From Tethya wilhelma (lineage: Eukaryota; Porifera; Demospongiae; Tethyida; Tethyidae), in assembly GCA_964030475.1 (NCBI GenBank), contig CAXIPT010000015.1, positions 95,692 through 159,691 on the forward strand: DNA of 64,000 bases. Reading direction: 5' to 3'. The notes beneath the pieces are model-generated. The model was not told the origin of the DNA, made no database searches, and was given only the letters and a program-made list of their open reading frames with translations. The position numbers and the translations under genes were made by a program. Positions 44,790 through 55,977 of the stretch are shown here, piece after piece; the stretch's first letter is position 1, and every line of letters starts with the position of its first letter.

Positions 44790-47245
44790 TTATTTTTTTA
44801 CTTTTGGGCTAACTGCACTTTGTATGCATATTCGAGGATCTACCTTTTCATTTTGGAGTTGTGCAGGATCCTCACATTTCACTATCAGTTCTTTTAGTGT
44901 GTGATTAAGCTGGAGGGCATTACTAAGAGTAAAGAGCTGACATTTATCAACACTACAACCAAAGAAAGAGTACAATTCCAATGTTTCTAGTGACTTGTTG
45001 CACTTAAGCAATTCAGCAAATACTAAAATGGTTTCATCACTGTGATGAATGCTAATAGTCCTTAACTTAAGAGATTTAATATGCCGAGAGATCTTTTTCA
45101 CTATTAGCAAAACAGATGAAAGGTTTGAAAAGTCATACCATTGCATTAATTCAACAATATTTTTGTTTTTTTCTAACAGTTCACCAGCTTGATCAGTCCA
45201 ATTCAATTCTGAAAACATCACACATTCCAATGAAGATGGTGATAGTACTTTCTTAAACATTAACTCACAGCTTTGGGGAGACATGTCATATTCACCAATA
45301 CCCAGTTTCTTCACACTCATAGAAGACAGTTCCAATTGTTCAATATCACTACAGCTAATGTTGGTCCTATCCATACGAAGTGTGTGCAACTTTTTAAGAT
45401 GGATCAATGAATTGAGAAGCTTCACAAGTCCACCATCTCCAGCAGGGTTAAACCTAATGTCAAGTTCTCGCAGGTTCGTCATTAGTGGGATGATATCAGC
45501 AAGGTGGTCAAAGGAAATAAAAGTTAGTTTACAAGAGGACACATCAAATGTGAGGATATTTGAGCAAGTTGGCTTTGAAACTAGAGAAGATGTATGTTTT
45601 CTAGAACACGGAGAATCTAGACCATACTTTATCATCTCAATTAGTTTGTCACAAAGAGAAGTGTTTGAATGCAAGTCCAACTTCCATAAACACACACTGT
45701 TGGATATGCAATATCCAAGAGCATATGAATCAAAAACAGACAGACTTAACCCACCATCAAATTCAACCTCATGACCATCAGTTGCTCCTAACACAGAGTG
45801 AATGCTGTCATGAGATTGTGACTCATAGATACACTGAATCAAAAATGGTTTCACTTTTCCATCCTTATCCCTTCCTCTTCTTGACTGTACCACTTCCCAC
45901 CCAATTCCACGGAATCCACTCAGACCAGCTACAAACCTCCAGACCACATCCCAATCAGCTGTTTTACTATGCCCCTCAAACACACTCTGCTGTTCACCTG
46001 ATGAGAGCTGAGAGATATGGAAGGCTGCAAGGAACTCTTGAAGGGTGAGATGGAGAAAGCTACAGGATATCATTTTCTTTTCACCCAGATAGAGTTTAGT
46101 TGGTGAATTCATGAAGCCAAAATGAGTGAAGTCAACTGGAAGCTCATGAAAGACCACCTTATTCCTTTCCAAACCATCAAATGCTAACTTGGCTAATGAT
46201 GTAAATGGCTCGAGGAGTTGTGGTTGAAGGTCTTGTAACTTTTCAGGAAGGTGTTTGCCTAATGGGTCATCCTCACCTAGGTGTCTCTTCAATAAGGTAA
46301 GACTCATTTCAACATACAATTGTGTCATTGTCCGAGGGATAGGTCTATTGGCAGTTTTGTAGTTCTCATATATTTCTATTACAATGGTGCAATTGAGGGG
46401 AATATACATCATGCTTCTGATGTGAGGATGGGTGGACAAATATGTCAAGAAGTCGTCTAGTATTAGTTGCTGAGTGGCAAAGAAGGCTCTAGCATACTGC
46501 TCAATACACTCTTGAGTAAATCCTATCACTTCTATTTGCTTGTGTATTTGAGGCCGAGCTGCAGCAAAAAGGTCTGCAGTAGCAGAAGGTCTACTAGTCA
46601 CTAGGACTGTGCAATGGGAAAGATAAGTGCCCTGGATAAGCTCAACAAACACAGACTGCCTTCGAAGAGACTCTGGGAGCTCATCAAACCCATCAAGAAT
46701 GAAAAGCACATCTCTACCTTCACAACCTTCAATCTCAGCCGCTACAGCCTGTCTCAGATCAAAGTTTCTATGGAAACAGAGATCTTTGATACTTTGAGCT
46801 TCTTGCACTCGCTTCTCACGTAGCCTTAGAAGAATGACTAGGGAATACTTTTTGAGAGCATCAATTTCATCCCATCTTCTACAAAGCTCCCCCACACATG
46901 TGCTCTTTCCTATACCAGGAGCACCCTCTATGAATATGCACTTCATGTCTGGCTGACCTTGTACTGGGTTGAGTATTTCTTCTAGTTTAATTGGTACCTT
47001 CTTCTTGAGGATCTCATCAATGTGTCCGTGTAGAGTGGCTTTGGTAAAGTCATCTGCTTCTGATCTGCTTACATAATCTTTCTTTACGAGAGCGAGGTTG
47101 ATGAACTGGTTGCACAATAGGTGAGGGAACTTGTCTGATGCTGAATTTGCTTGTCTGTACACTCCTTTGAGGAAATAGGCATATCGTTGAAAAACTGTAT
47201 GAGCAGTATGGTTGCTAGTTCCTTTTCTCTTGAGACCAGGATGTC
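44790..47245 (-). CDS. NLR-3 exon 3: NACHT plus LRR
   Basis: The acceptor GAAATGTAG (phase 1) starts GHPGLKRKGTSNHTAHTVFQ, then FLKGVYRQ and NACHT with GAPGIGKST, FILDGFDE and VTSRPSA intact. The C-terminal LRR part (LTNLRELDIRFN, LIHLKKLHTLRM) ends at a stop at 44790. Exons 1 to 3 sum to 2874 nt, exactly 958 codons including stop. The NACHT is very close to NLR-1 and NLR-2 while the LRR part and the region before it are more divergent, as expected if the sensor part evolves faster. Confidence 0.95.
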
Positions 47246-47476
47246 CTACATTTCATAATTCAATTTGATTATCCACAAAAAATTATAACTTGTACGATCA
47301 TTCATGCATATATAATACAGTAATGGTATTATCTTTATTATCTAAAGTACTTTTCTGTGTTTGTATAAGAAACAGTAATGTAAATTTTATATCTATTTTT
47401 TAACATCTATGATTGTTTTACTGACTTTTTTAGCATGACGTTCAAATTTGTTTTACTCAATAATGGTGACTATGTG

Positions 47477-48110
47477 TAATGAAAGCACCAACGGTGCATA
47501 TAAGCCTCGGCACACTCAACTAGCATGCACAACTAAATATGTATACATACTGAGAAAAGACCATCAGTACTGAGACTTCAGTATGCAACAAGGTTCACTG
47601 CCTGAGTCACAGCACTGAGCCTGAGCCTAGCACGGTTTGAAATCAAGTCGCTGCAATCAAGGATGTGCTGAGCTAGTTATAATAACCTCTCAGTGTTAAG
47701 AAACTCACTGGATCAGTGGTACATACACTGAAGGCCATGCAGTCAGGCACTGATACAAAATACACAACTAACCTATTTCAACACAACTATTATTTCAGAG
47801 TCTCACTATATTCAACTTGCAATCATTGAATTACTTACCTGTCCAAGCAGCCAAGCCAGCCAAGCCAGCCAAGCTCAAGCCCACAATCTATGAGGCGATA
47901 ATCCAAGTTCTACAGTATCAGAAACTACAGCATTTTGCAAGATTCTACGCGTCAAATTTCAAGATAATATCGATTCATGAATGTAAGTACCTTCCGTTTT
48001 GACCATGAAGCTGCTGTTCTTCAGATAATTTAGTAACAGACAGACACACAAACACACAAAATGACTACCGTAACCCTCTGCACGTGCTACGCACGCACAG
48101 AGGCTTAATA
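47477..48110. mobile_element. Element A copy, inverted orientation
   Basis: It starts AATGAAAGCACCAACGGTGC.. ..TAAGCCTCGGCACACTC and ends CTGCACGTGC..GCACAGAGGCTTA, the reverse of copy 1. It contains a short CAAGCCAGC tandem repeat (47845-47873). It lies between NLR-3 exons 2 and 3. Confidence 0.65.
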
Positions 48111-48377
48111 ATAACGTAAGCATCAAGCAGGACAGAGATCTGTCTAAATATAATCATTTTTCAATATTTGACCCAAGCTTTGTTGGAATAATTGAGAGTT
48201 CAGGTAAGCAAGGTCTGATAGTTAAGATTCTTAGTCTATACTGTCATGGTAAAATTTGTCACAGAGGTTCCACAATTAATCAAGCAACAAACCTTCCTAA
48301 CCTATGGAAAGACTAATTAATTTTAATTTTAATAATTCGCATGGCCATATTATACTGTTTAATGCATGCAAACTTAC

Positions 48378-48680
48378 CACTAGAATGTGCAGCCTGTGAA
48401 TCATTCTGCTGGCAGTACTTTTCTTGGAGTTCTTCTGCTAGTCCTCTTTTGTTAACAGTGGGTGATCTGAGACACTTTAAAATGGACTCCCAACAGATTG
48501 GTGTTTTGGTGTTTCCATCCAACCAGAAAGCTAACATCTCAGTCATTCTTCTTTCACTTGTACGATGCATATCTTCAATATCACTGAGTTCAGAGGGTTC
48601 AATCTCTAGTTGAACCCCAATTTCATGCCACTTGTTTTTAGCTGGATTCAGTTCCCTAGTCAGGGTGATTACATCCAAAC
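48378..48680 (-). CDS. NLR-3 exon 2: DEATH domain
   Basis: A 303-nt exon, phase 1 on both sides, acceptor ATGTGTATAG, donor GTAAGT. LDVITLTRELNPAKNKWHEI opens a DEATH domain closely related to NLR-1 exons 4 and 5, with substitutions and a slightly longer tail (DSQAAHSSG). It joins the 2A exon upstream by G|GT exactly as in NLR-1. Confidence 0.9.
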
Positions 48681-49030
48681 CTATACACATGTTGATATTA
48701 AAATGTTGCAATTGTATTACATATGTACATGCAGAGAAAGCAATTGAAGGTTCTTCTAATTTCCTTATGAAAACAGGATACAACTCGGGATAATTTCACA
48801 CCATAATAGCTAGACTAAGGTGTTTCAAATTCTAGTCAAAATACAACATACTCGTGGGTATTGCAGTAACATAATTATCTTGCTAACTATTCTACATACT
48901 ATTAGTATATTATACCTTCCAAATAAACCAGATCTCACAGCCTATGTGTATGGCATGACACATAATTATAATTCAAATAAAATTAATGATTATAACTAGC
49001 ATGTTGACTATTATTAATTTTTTTACTCAC

Positions 49031-49145
49031 CATGAATAGGACCAGGATTACTCTCTACATCTCCAGCTAGTAAGAGGATTGCCAGCATCCATTGTGTCTT
49101 GCCTCGCCCTTCACATTCAACTAGAAACACAACTGTTATCACCAT
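49031..49145 (-). CDS. NLR-3 exon 1: hydrophobic leader ending in a 2A-like motif
   Basis: From ATG at 49145-49143 (context TTACCATGG) the exon encodes MVITVVFLVECEGRGKTQWM, then LAILLLAGDVESNPGPIH, and ends G|GTGAGT in phase 1. An in-frame TGA lies 36 bases upstream of the ATG and there is no acceptor between, so this ATG is the likely start. GDVESNPGP fits the 2A consensus. The leader is 32 residues up to NPG and is hydrophobic at its start and before the motif, like a signal sequence. Without skipping, the receptor would keep the leader; with skipping, a leaderless cytosolic receptor starting at Pro would be made. Activity is inferred, not shown. Confidence 0.85.
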
Positions 49146-50150
49146 GGTAACAATAAGAGATGTCAGGAATTGAAATCAGTCAGCTTGCTTGCATGGTGCT
49201 TGTACATCTATTAGGCATCTTTGTAGACAAAACTTCATACACAATTGTGTGGGTAGAGTTTCGATACAACTTCAAGAATCAAATTGATGTCGATAATAAA
49301 AGCTCATGCAGCTTCTCAGACCATCATCAGTGTATCATACTGCATACAAATGAAAAACAAAGTATTGGCAATTATAATTATCATGAATAAAATGATTATT
49401 ATTTTAAGAATATAGATGTATGTACACAGGCATAAAACTCCAATATATTATAGCTATAACAATCATACAAAGTTCAAGCTATATATAGCTATTGGTTGAA
49501 TACATACAGTTCTGTTCGAACTCTATAACTATTATGGATACAACAGCACAATGTCAACAAGAACTCCCAGAAACTTTCTGACTCATGACTCATGAGAGTT
49601 TAGATGTATGGCCTGCATGCATGTTCACTAAAATGCTGATCCCACAGAGGTATGTACTGCATGACACTCAGACTAACCAAGATGTACCATGCAGTCTTAA
49701 TAACTTCTATATTATGCTATAGCTATTGATCTCAAGTATCATGATTAATATGACTATAGTATATTATTATGGTGTATATATGAGACACTTTCTGGAATTT
49801 AGCAATGATTGGCTAGCTAGCTATAGACATATGGACACATTGATCCAGACACCCAATAGTATATACACATAATTGTGCTTTACGTAGATCAGCAGCACAA
49901 TGAATTGCATGTATTAGATTCAAAAATAGAGGATAAGTACAATAAATTGCTTGCACGATTATAGTAATTAACATCTATGGTCTACAAAACATCAAAGAAA
50001 GTCAACCATATGGAATTACTAAAACTGCACAACTTTACTAAATTAAATTGATCATGATGAGTCCAATCCATTTCTTATTGTTAGTGTATGCAAAAAAATT
50101 AATCAGTTACTATTAATACAGTTGCAGTAATTATATTACTATAATCAACT
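49146..50150. other. Region upstream of NLR-3, no gene seen
   Basis: AT-rich. It contains the NLR-3 5' flank and the 3' flank of the repeat-protein gene. No strong TATA box next to the NLR-3 start was recognised. Confidence 0.4.
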
Positions 50151-51392
50151 TCACCCACGGCCGTAGCCTACAGCTCTGCACACCCCTCGTCCTACAGCAT
50201 GAATTGTATCTTTGTGTCTCCTGTAAAAGTTCCTCAACCGTTTAAACAGTTGGAGATCAGCCTGTTCATTATCATAATAATCATCTTCTTGCATAATTTT
50301 TGCATCCTTGTTAATCCACTCATTGATTTGCTGCTCAAGAGCTTCAGGTTGTCTGTTGAGATGCCTGCAGATAAAGCGACCAGCGTGTCTAGCAAGAAAT
50401 CTAACAAATTGAGCTGCAGCTTCATCATCATCATCATCATCATAAGGATCGTCATCATATTGTTGATTGAGTGCCTTGCCATCATCATAATCATCTGCAA
50501 TCTGTTGGAGCTTTATAGCAATGGGAGTTGAGTCATAATCATATTGCTGTTCTTCGGTATTATGATGGCCTAAAGCTCTGCACACTCCCTGCCCTACCCT
50601 ACGGATTGTTTTTCTGAATTTCTTGAAAAATTTTTTCAGCCGTTTAAACCGTTGTAATTCAGCCTGTTCATCATCATAATAATCTTCTTGCATAATTTTT
50701 GCGTCCTTGTTAATCCACTCATTGATTTGCTGCTCAAACACTTCAGGCCGGCTATTGAGATGCCTGCAGATAAGGCCACCAGCACGTTTAACAAGAAATT
50801 TAACAAATTGAGCTGCAGCTTTATCATCATCATCATAAGGATCGTCATCATATTGTTGATTGAGTGCCTTGCCATCATCATAATCGTATGGTATCTGTTG
50901 GAGCTTTAGAGCAATGGGAGTTGAGTCATAATCATATTGCTGTTCTTCGGTATTATGATGGCCTAAAGCTCTGCACACTCCCTGCCCTACCCTACGGATT
51001 GTTTTTCTGAATTTCTTGAAAAATTTTTTCAGCCGTTTAAACCGTTGTAATTCAGCCAGTTCATAATCTTCTTGCATAATTTTTGCGTCCTTGTTAATCC
51101 AGGCATTGATTTGCTGCTCAAAAACTTCAGGTCGGCTATTGAGATGTCTGCAGATAAGGGGACCAGCACGTTTACCAAGAAATCTAAAAAATTGGGCTGC
51201 AACTTTATCATCATCATCATCATCATAATCATCTTTGACATGTTGCAGTGCTTTACTGTCATCTTCATCATTGAAATCTTGCATATTTAGGAGACTATTT
51301 AGATCGTATTCCAAGCTCTTTTCCACAGGCTTGGCTTGTGAAAGACAAACCAAAATGGCAAGAGTGGAAAGAGTTGCTGCAATAATCTTCAT
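50151..51392 (-). CDS. Secreted three-module acidic/cationic precursor, candidate antimicrobial polyprotein
   Basis: 413 residues, single exon. Residues 1-20 are a clear signal peptide (MKIIAATLSTLAILVCLSQA). Three tandem modules follow (about 57-190, 185-324, 316-413), each with an Asp-rich spacer, an amphipathic segment with FLxKRAGxLICRHLN (FLARHAGRFICRHLN in module 3) and FEQQINxWINKDAKIMQED (LEQQINEWINKDAKIMQED in module 3), then a strongly basic helix (LQRFKRLKKFFKKFRKTIRR in modules 1 and 2). Each module has two Cys, 59-63 residues apart (81/140, 209/271, 342/405). Basic amphipathic helices released from acid-balanced precursors are typical of antimicrobial peptides; I know no named family that fits. 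Modules 1 and 2 are almost identical in DNA, module 3 is diverged and has lost the KR site (RH). Confidence 0.9.
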   Translation of the reverse strand: MKIIAATLSTLAILVCLSQAKPVEKSLEYDLNSLLNMQDFNDEDDSKALQHVKDDYDDDDDDKVAAQFFRFLGKRAGPLICRHLNSRPEVFEQQINAWINKDAKIMQEDYELAELQRFKRLKKFFKKFRKTIRRVGQGVCRALGHHNTEEQQYDYDSTPIALKLQQIPYDYDDGKALNQQYDDDPYDDDDKAAAQFVKFLVKRAGGLICRHLNSRPEVFEQQINEWINKDAKIMQEDYYDDEQAELQRFKRLKKFFKKFRKTIRRVGQGVCRALGHHNTEEQQYDYDSTPIAIKLQQIADDYDDGKALNQQYDDDPYDDDDDDEAAAQFVRFLARHAGRFICRHLNRQPEALEQQINEWINKDAKIMQEDDYYDNEQADLQLFKRLRNFYRRHKDTIHAVGRGVCRAVGYGRG

Positions 51393-51497
51393 TCTTTGAA
51401 GTCGGTACTCAGGCTGATCGTTTATTCACCGCTGGCTGATTCCAAATGGCAGAATATTGGATGGTTGAATGTCTTGTCGGAGCAGGCCCCATGTATC

Positions 51498-51506
51498 CCT
51501 TTTATA
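51498..51506 (-). promoter_or_regulatory. TATA box of the three-module gene
   Basis: The minus strand reads TATAAAAGG about 106 bases upstream of the ATG at 51392. A strong TATA box suits an inducible or highly expressed secreted product, which is inference. Confidence 0.6.
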
Positions 51507-51509
51507 ACA

Positions 51510-53690
51510 ATCTAACTCTTAAGAATCCTATAATGTCCCATGATATCCCAATCACAGTATTATGTAAAGGAAGAGGGAATTGCATCTGTATACAATGTCA
51601 GGTATATCTTGTTTTACAGATCAAATAGGACCATATTAATTTAATCTATACAATAATCAAAAAGAATGTATAATCAATTTCTGTTTACCGACATTTGACG
51701 ATAATCTTGTGCCGCCAGCTTGGTTGGTAAACACATTACACATTGAAAGGATTCAAACAATGCAAACTTTTATAGTCCCTCCTATAACTAGCTCAGACAT
51801 CACTTACATGACTATAAACTAACTGCCCTGAGTTGGTTTATATTACTATAACTATTATATTGCTCTTGCATGTATAGAGTCAGAGAGAGATGATCACAAA
51901 CAGCTTAATCATACAGCATGCATGGGAACAAGGCTACAGTAAAGGAATGCATGCATGACTTCCCTTGCATGGTTGATACATAATAAATATTTGTAAAATT
52001 TAAGGAAAGTTAGGCATAGAGCTTTTGTTTACTTACACTTATTAGTAATCTCATCCCCCTTTCTCTCTGATTTGCTAATTTAGTATCCTTATAATAGTAG
52101 ATAATCTAATCAGTGACATGTGTTGAAGCATGCAACTGATACATATATAGGCATGAGCATCAATACAAGTTTTTTTGTATAAGGTATAATTCAATCGAGT
52201 TTCTAGTCACATGAAAGTCTGGCTATGCATCGGCATGCATGCAGCCAAATTATTACAGTCTTCAACTAGATATACATCCGTCCAATTTCAGAAGCTGTAC
52301 AATCATGTTTATGGAACAACACACCAATCATGCAGGGCATACATATGATTCTGAAAGAGCCTATGCACTAGTAATTGTTATGTGCATGACATAATGTTTT
52401 GTCAACAATTATCACTATCAATTAGCCTGCACATGTACTCTTATTAACTTACTCTCAGTCAGTATTTTATAGCTAATGCAACCAAGCTGTGAAGGGTTTC
52501 AATTACAAGTTCTGCCTCTGTATGTGTTTGACACTCAGGTCATGTATACCTTTTCTTGTGAGTGTCAGAGCTTATTATTGCTGTCTAGACAATATGACAG
52601 AAGCATACAGTCTGCAATGACTCTAGTAATCTGCATGTCTTACTTGACAGGCCTGGAGCCAGGAGGAGGGGGGGTTTACCTGAACCCCCCTCAAAATAAT
52701 GATATTTAATGATTCATAGACAGACAGTGTACATTGCACACTTAAGTCTATCTATAAGTTCGAGACTGATATTCATGATTTTTGTGAGTACATGTAACTT
52801 AGTGGTTGATTTAAAACACATAAATCCCCTGAATGAATACTATCATGTCTGCAACAGCAGGCAATTATTAAGCACTACCTACTGAACTCCCCTTTTGAAA
52901 ATCCTGGCTACGAGCCTGCTTGAAGTCATAAGTTATGTTTCACTCACATCTCTGAATAAGAAAAGGTGTCCTATAGGGAAATGAATTCACAGATCTTCTT
53001 AACTTCACAGACCGCTGTCAGAATAAGTCTCTTATTAATGACTCATGCATCTAACACATTTTTGCAGTATAAGCTAGAGCCTCACAAAAAAATAGCTTTA
53101 CTCTCAAAGGTGCTAGATGAGTCAATGGTATCACTTCTGAATCAGTGAGCTCTAAGGGCTCTCTGTGGATTAAGTTTTTTTTTTCTCAGCAGAATTGTTC
53201 AATTTGTTTATGAGCTGTAGGACACTGACTTTTTTTATATGCCTTACTGATTCACCTATAGCCATACAATCCATACTATAACATTATGCAGCCCTGAGTC
53301 TCTTTCGATCTTCAGCATACATTAATGCTAGTGAGTATCGCTCATATATAGTCAATATAATATTATTAGTCATGTCCTCCAAGCTCAAAAGTGGGAGCAA
53401 ACAGGACAGTTTTTTTTAATGTGGTGAACTAATCTCTTTGCTACATATATATAGTCATGCATTAGTGTCACTCAGAGCAAATTCAATTAAACTTTTGAGT
53501 GAGCCTAGTCCTAGTGTATCTATATATTTTTGCTTTATTTATCTACAAAGTGAAAAATGGATCTAGTAGTATTTGCTTCGAGAAAATCAAGTACTAAATC
53601 TGATCTGTCAGAAGCCTGAAATCAATTAATGCACGTGCAATGCTACTCATGCAGTCTAGATCTTGCATGCATGTGGCTTCTATGAACTGC
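51510..53690. other. No gene seen
   Basis: AT-rich intergenic sequence; a GGAGGAGGGGGGG run lies near 52661-52673. Open frames are short and featureless. Confidence 0.4.
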
Positions 53691-53697
53691 TGCTATT

Positions 53698-53915
53698 AAA
53701 GTCCATCTGGTTTGAGAATGCCGCCAGAAGTGAATTAATGAGATTCATAACCATACTTTTTCTATGGGCCAAATAGCTAACGTTTGATTGGTAAGGCGTA
53801 GGAAGCTGAAAAAGCAACCAAAAGGACAGGAAGATCAAGCGCTTTCCAATGGTGCTTGAAATTTTGAAATCGGTTGAAAGTTTTTCTACCGGCATTCTCA
53901 AACCAGATGGACTTT
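53698..53915. mobile_element. Palindromic MITE with 26-bp perfect arms
   Basis: The arm AAAGTCCATCTGGTTTGAGA (53698 on) is mirrored exactly at 53890-53915. Interior about 166 bp, non-coding. Confidence 0.8.
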
Positions 53916-54210
53916 AGTTTTCGCCTTGCTTATTAATTAACCAATATAGTCCTTTTCATTTACTAGAAAGTATTTTGATTGCTGAACTTGATGTTATAGA
54001 CTAAGCTTGCAGTAGTATAATATTTATATGCATGGCTGTTGAGTACAAATTAGTAGTCTATAGAAGAGTTGTACTTAATTGAATCTGTGTACTTATATAA
54101 TTGAATCTGTGTACATCAACAACATGTTGCTAAATACCAGAACTGTGTTTGACTCTACCACAGAGAGTAATTTTTGTTATGGCAACAGACTAGTTACTGC
54201 CTATAATGTC

Positions 54211-54222
54211 ACACACACACAN

Positions 54223-54311
<89 letters not shown>
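54211..54311. repeat. (CT)n (AC)n microsatellite with an N
   Basis: An ACACAC run, N at 54222, then CT repeats to about 54261 and CA repeats to 54311. Confidence 0.9.
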
Positions 54312-54313
<2 letters not shown>

Positions 54314-54662
54314 CACATTATAGTTGCATATCTGAGTATGCCCATACATGTAGCTAGTAGGCTATATACCTAGCTGATCACCTCTTAATTTTGTAAGTTC
54401 TGTGCTGTATGATGCATGATCTTGTCCAGGAACTATAGCCATGGCATATATAGTCAACTGCTCATGCATGAGTCGTCCCACCTGAGCTGAGTATATATAT
54501 GTTTTCAGGTGGTTTATGGGCAACAAGCATTGTATTAGATTCAAGACAGTGCCACTGGCTGTCCAGCTGATCAAAGCTGAGGTCCTTCAAGGAGTAAAGT
54601 AATGAATGTATCAGCTAAATTTAGAGGACCACCGTGAGCGGCAAAGCCAAGGGTAATTACTA

Positions 54663-54799
54663 TGAATGCCCCCAAGCTCCAGAGTCTGAGACAAACAGTC
54701 ATGACCCATTTAACTTAGTTTGAGACAAACAGTCATGACCCATTTAAATTAAGTGGGTCGTGACTGTTTGTCTCAGACTCTGGAGCTTGGGGGCATTCA
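54663..54799. repeat. Long hairpin, 46-bp arms with one mismatch
   Basis: 54663-54708 and 54754-54799 are reverse complements except one base. The arm begins TGAATGCCCCCAAGCTCC. The loop repeats TTTGAGACAAACAGTCATGA directly. No terminal duplication was recognised. Confidence 0.85.
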
Positions 54800-55187
54800 A
54801 CTATACATGTGCATGTTCAGTGTTTGTTACTTTGTCCATGAAATCAATGCTTATTTACACTTTCTTGTTTTTTGTTATTTGATTCAAAATAGTTTCATAT
54901 TCGCTAATTGAGTATAAGAGTCAACTTTTTGTTTTTGTTGTCAGTCTGCCATTTTAATTTGCTGTAACAGTAATTCTAGACTTCATAATTATTATAGCTG
55001 TCTATTGCATTGTAGACCATACAGCCTTGTTGATGATTACTACATTGTAATCGAAACTTGGCAAGAATGGACTGGTGTTAAAATTTAAACTTTGGAATAT
55101 ATACAATACAATATTACTCCATTTTAAAGAGTTAATAAATACCCGCTTCATTTTAATATATTAGCCATGGTACCGGATGGTTGGGAT

Positions 55188-55267
55188 CAACAGATAATAT
55201 TGACCAGGCCAAGCCAGTGGATTGAGGCAACAGATAATATTGACCAGGCCAAGCCAGTGGATTGAGG
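55188..55267. repeat. Exact 40-bp tandem duplication
   Basis: Unit CAACAGATAATATTGACC.. ..GTGGATTGAGG occurs at 55188-55227 and 55228-55267. Confidence 0.9.
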
Positions 55268-55317
55268 CAATGAAAGTTCATATACGATGGTCAGACTGAG
55301 TGTATACTCAAGTTGGG

Positions 55318-55410
55318 TAGCCTCGAGTCGTACCCACAGGCTCTCCGCACCTTTGACCAATGATACCGTGAATAACAGGTCAAAGGGGGGAGCCTGGTGG
55401 CACGAGGCTA
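55318..55410. mobile_element. MULE-like MITE, TAGCCTCG ends
   Basis: The ends TAGCCTCG and CGAGGCTA enclose GAGCCTG/CAGGCTC words and a GTCAAAGG / CCTTTGAC pair. CAAGTTGGG and CATGTTGGG flank it (55309-55317, 55411-55419), a 9-bp duplication with one mismatch. Confidence 0.65.
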
Positions 55411-55799
55411 CATGTTGGGTATATGCTGGCATCAAATTATGGCTTCTGTTGTAATACAGTATGTGCCTCATAGCTGGCTATTAATACCGATTCAATTGTA
55501 GATATATCAAAATTAAATCAGTTAGTACTTACTTTATCCAGAGTGTACAGTACGCCAGGCCAGTCAGACTGTCTAGCTTTCACTCAATACGGCATCCTTC
55601 CAAGTTCGTCCGTTCATCGTATACCTGATCGTATACAGTACAAACACGTCGCACGTGGCGATGACAGTTCGATCGTGCGCGCATGCGCTCAATGGATCGT
55701 ACTTGATAGTTATGCTCTAGTTACACGGTTACAAAACAATGACTATAGTCAGTACAAGAAACGGTGATAGTCTATAACTTTTAAAATGCTCAGATACAC

Positions 55800-55870
55800 C
55801 TCTTCTCCGCTGCATGCCTCAGCGCCTCGAGGCTCGAGGCTCGAGCGCTCGAGCTCGCTCGAACGCGCGA
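55800..55870. promoter_or_regulatory. CpG-rich palindromic patch before the E1 gene
   Basis: Overlapping CTCGAG/GCTCGAGC words and CGAACGCGCGAG precede the first coding exon at 55978 by about 110-180 bases, where the promoter would be expected. Whether it acts as a regulatory site is inference. Confidence 0.35.
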
Positions 55871-55977
55871 GTCCTGCACGTGATGAGATACGCCCCTTTT
55901 TATGAGCTGACTCAGCATAATTTACATCTGGGTGAGCACCTAAAAGAAACCAACCTCACTTTAGGCAGGGATTGAAG

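Noticed and set aside
50234..51271. Met- and Ile-rich open frames on both strands (for example MMMMM and IIII runs)
   Set aside because: They are other-frame readings of the GAT/ATC-rich acidic spacers of the three-module gene; the 413-residue frame with signal peptide and regular modules is the real one.
53698..53915. A microRNA precursor
   Set aside because: Arms are separated by about 166 bases and look like a typical MITE.
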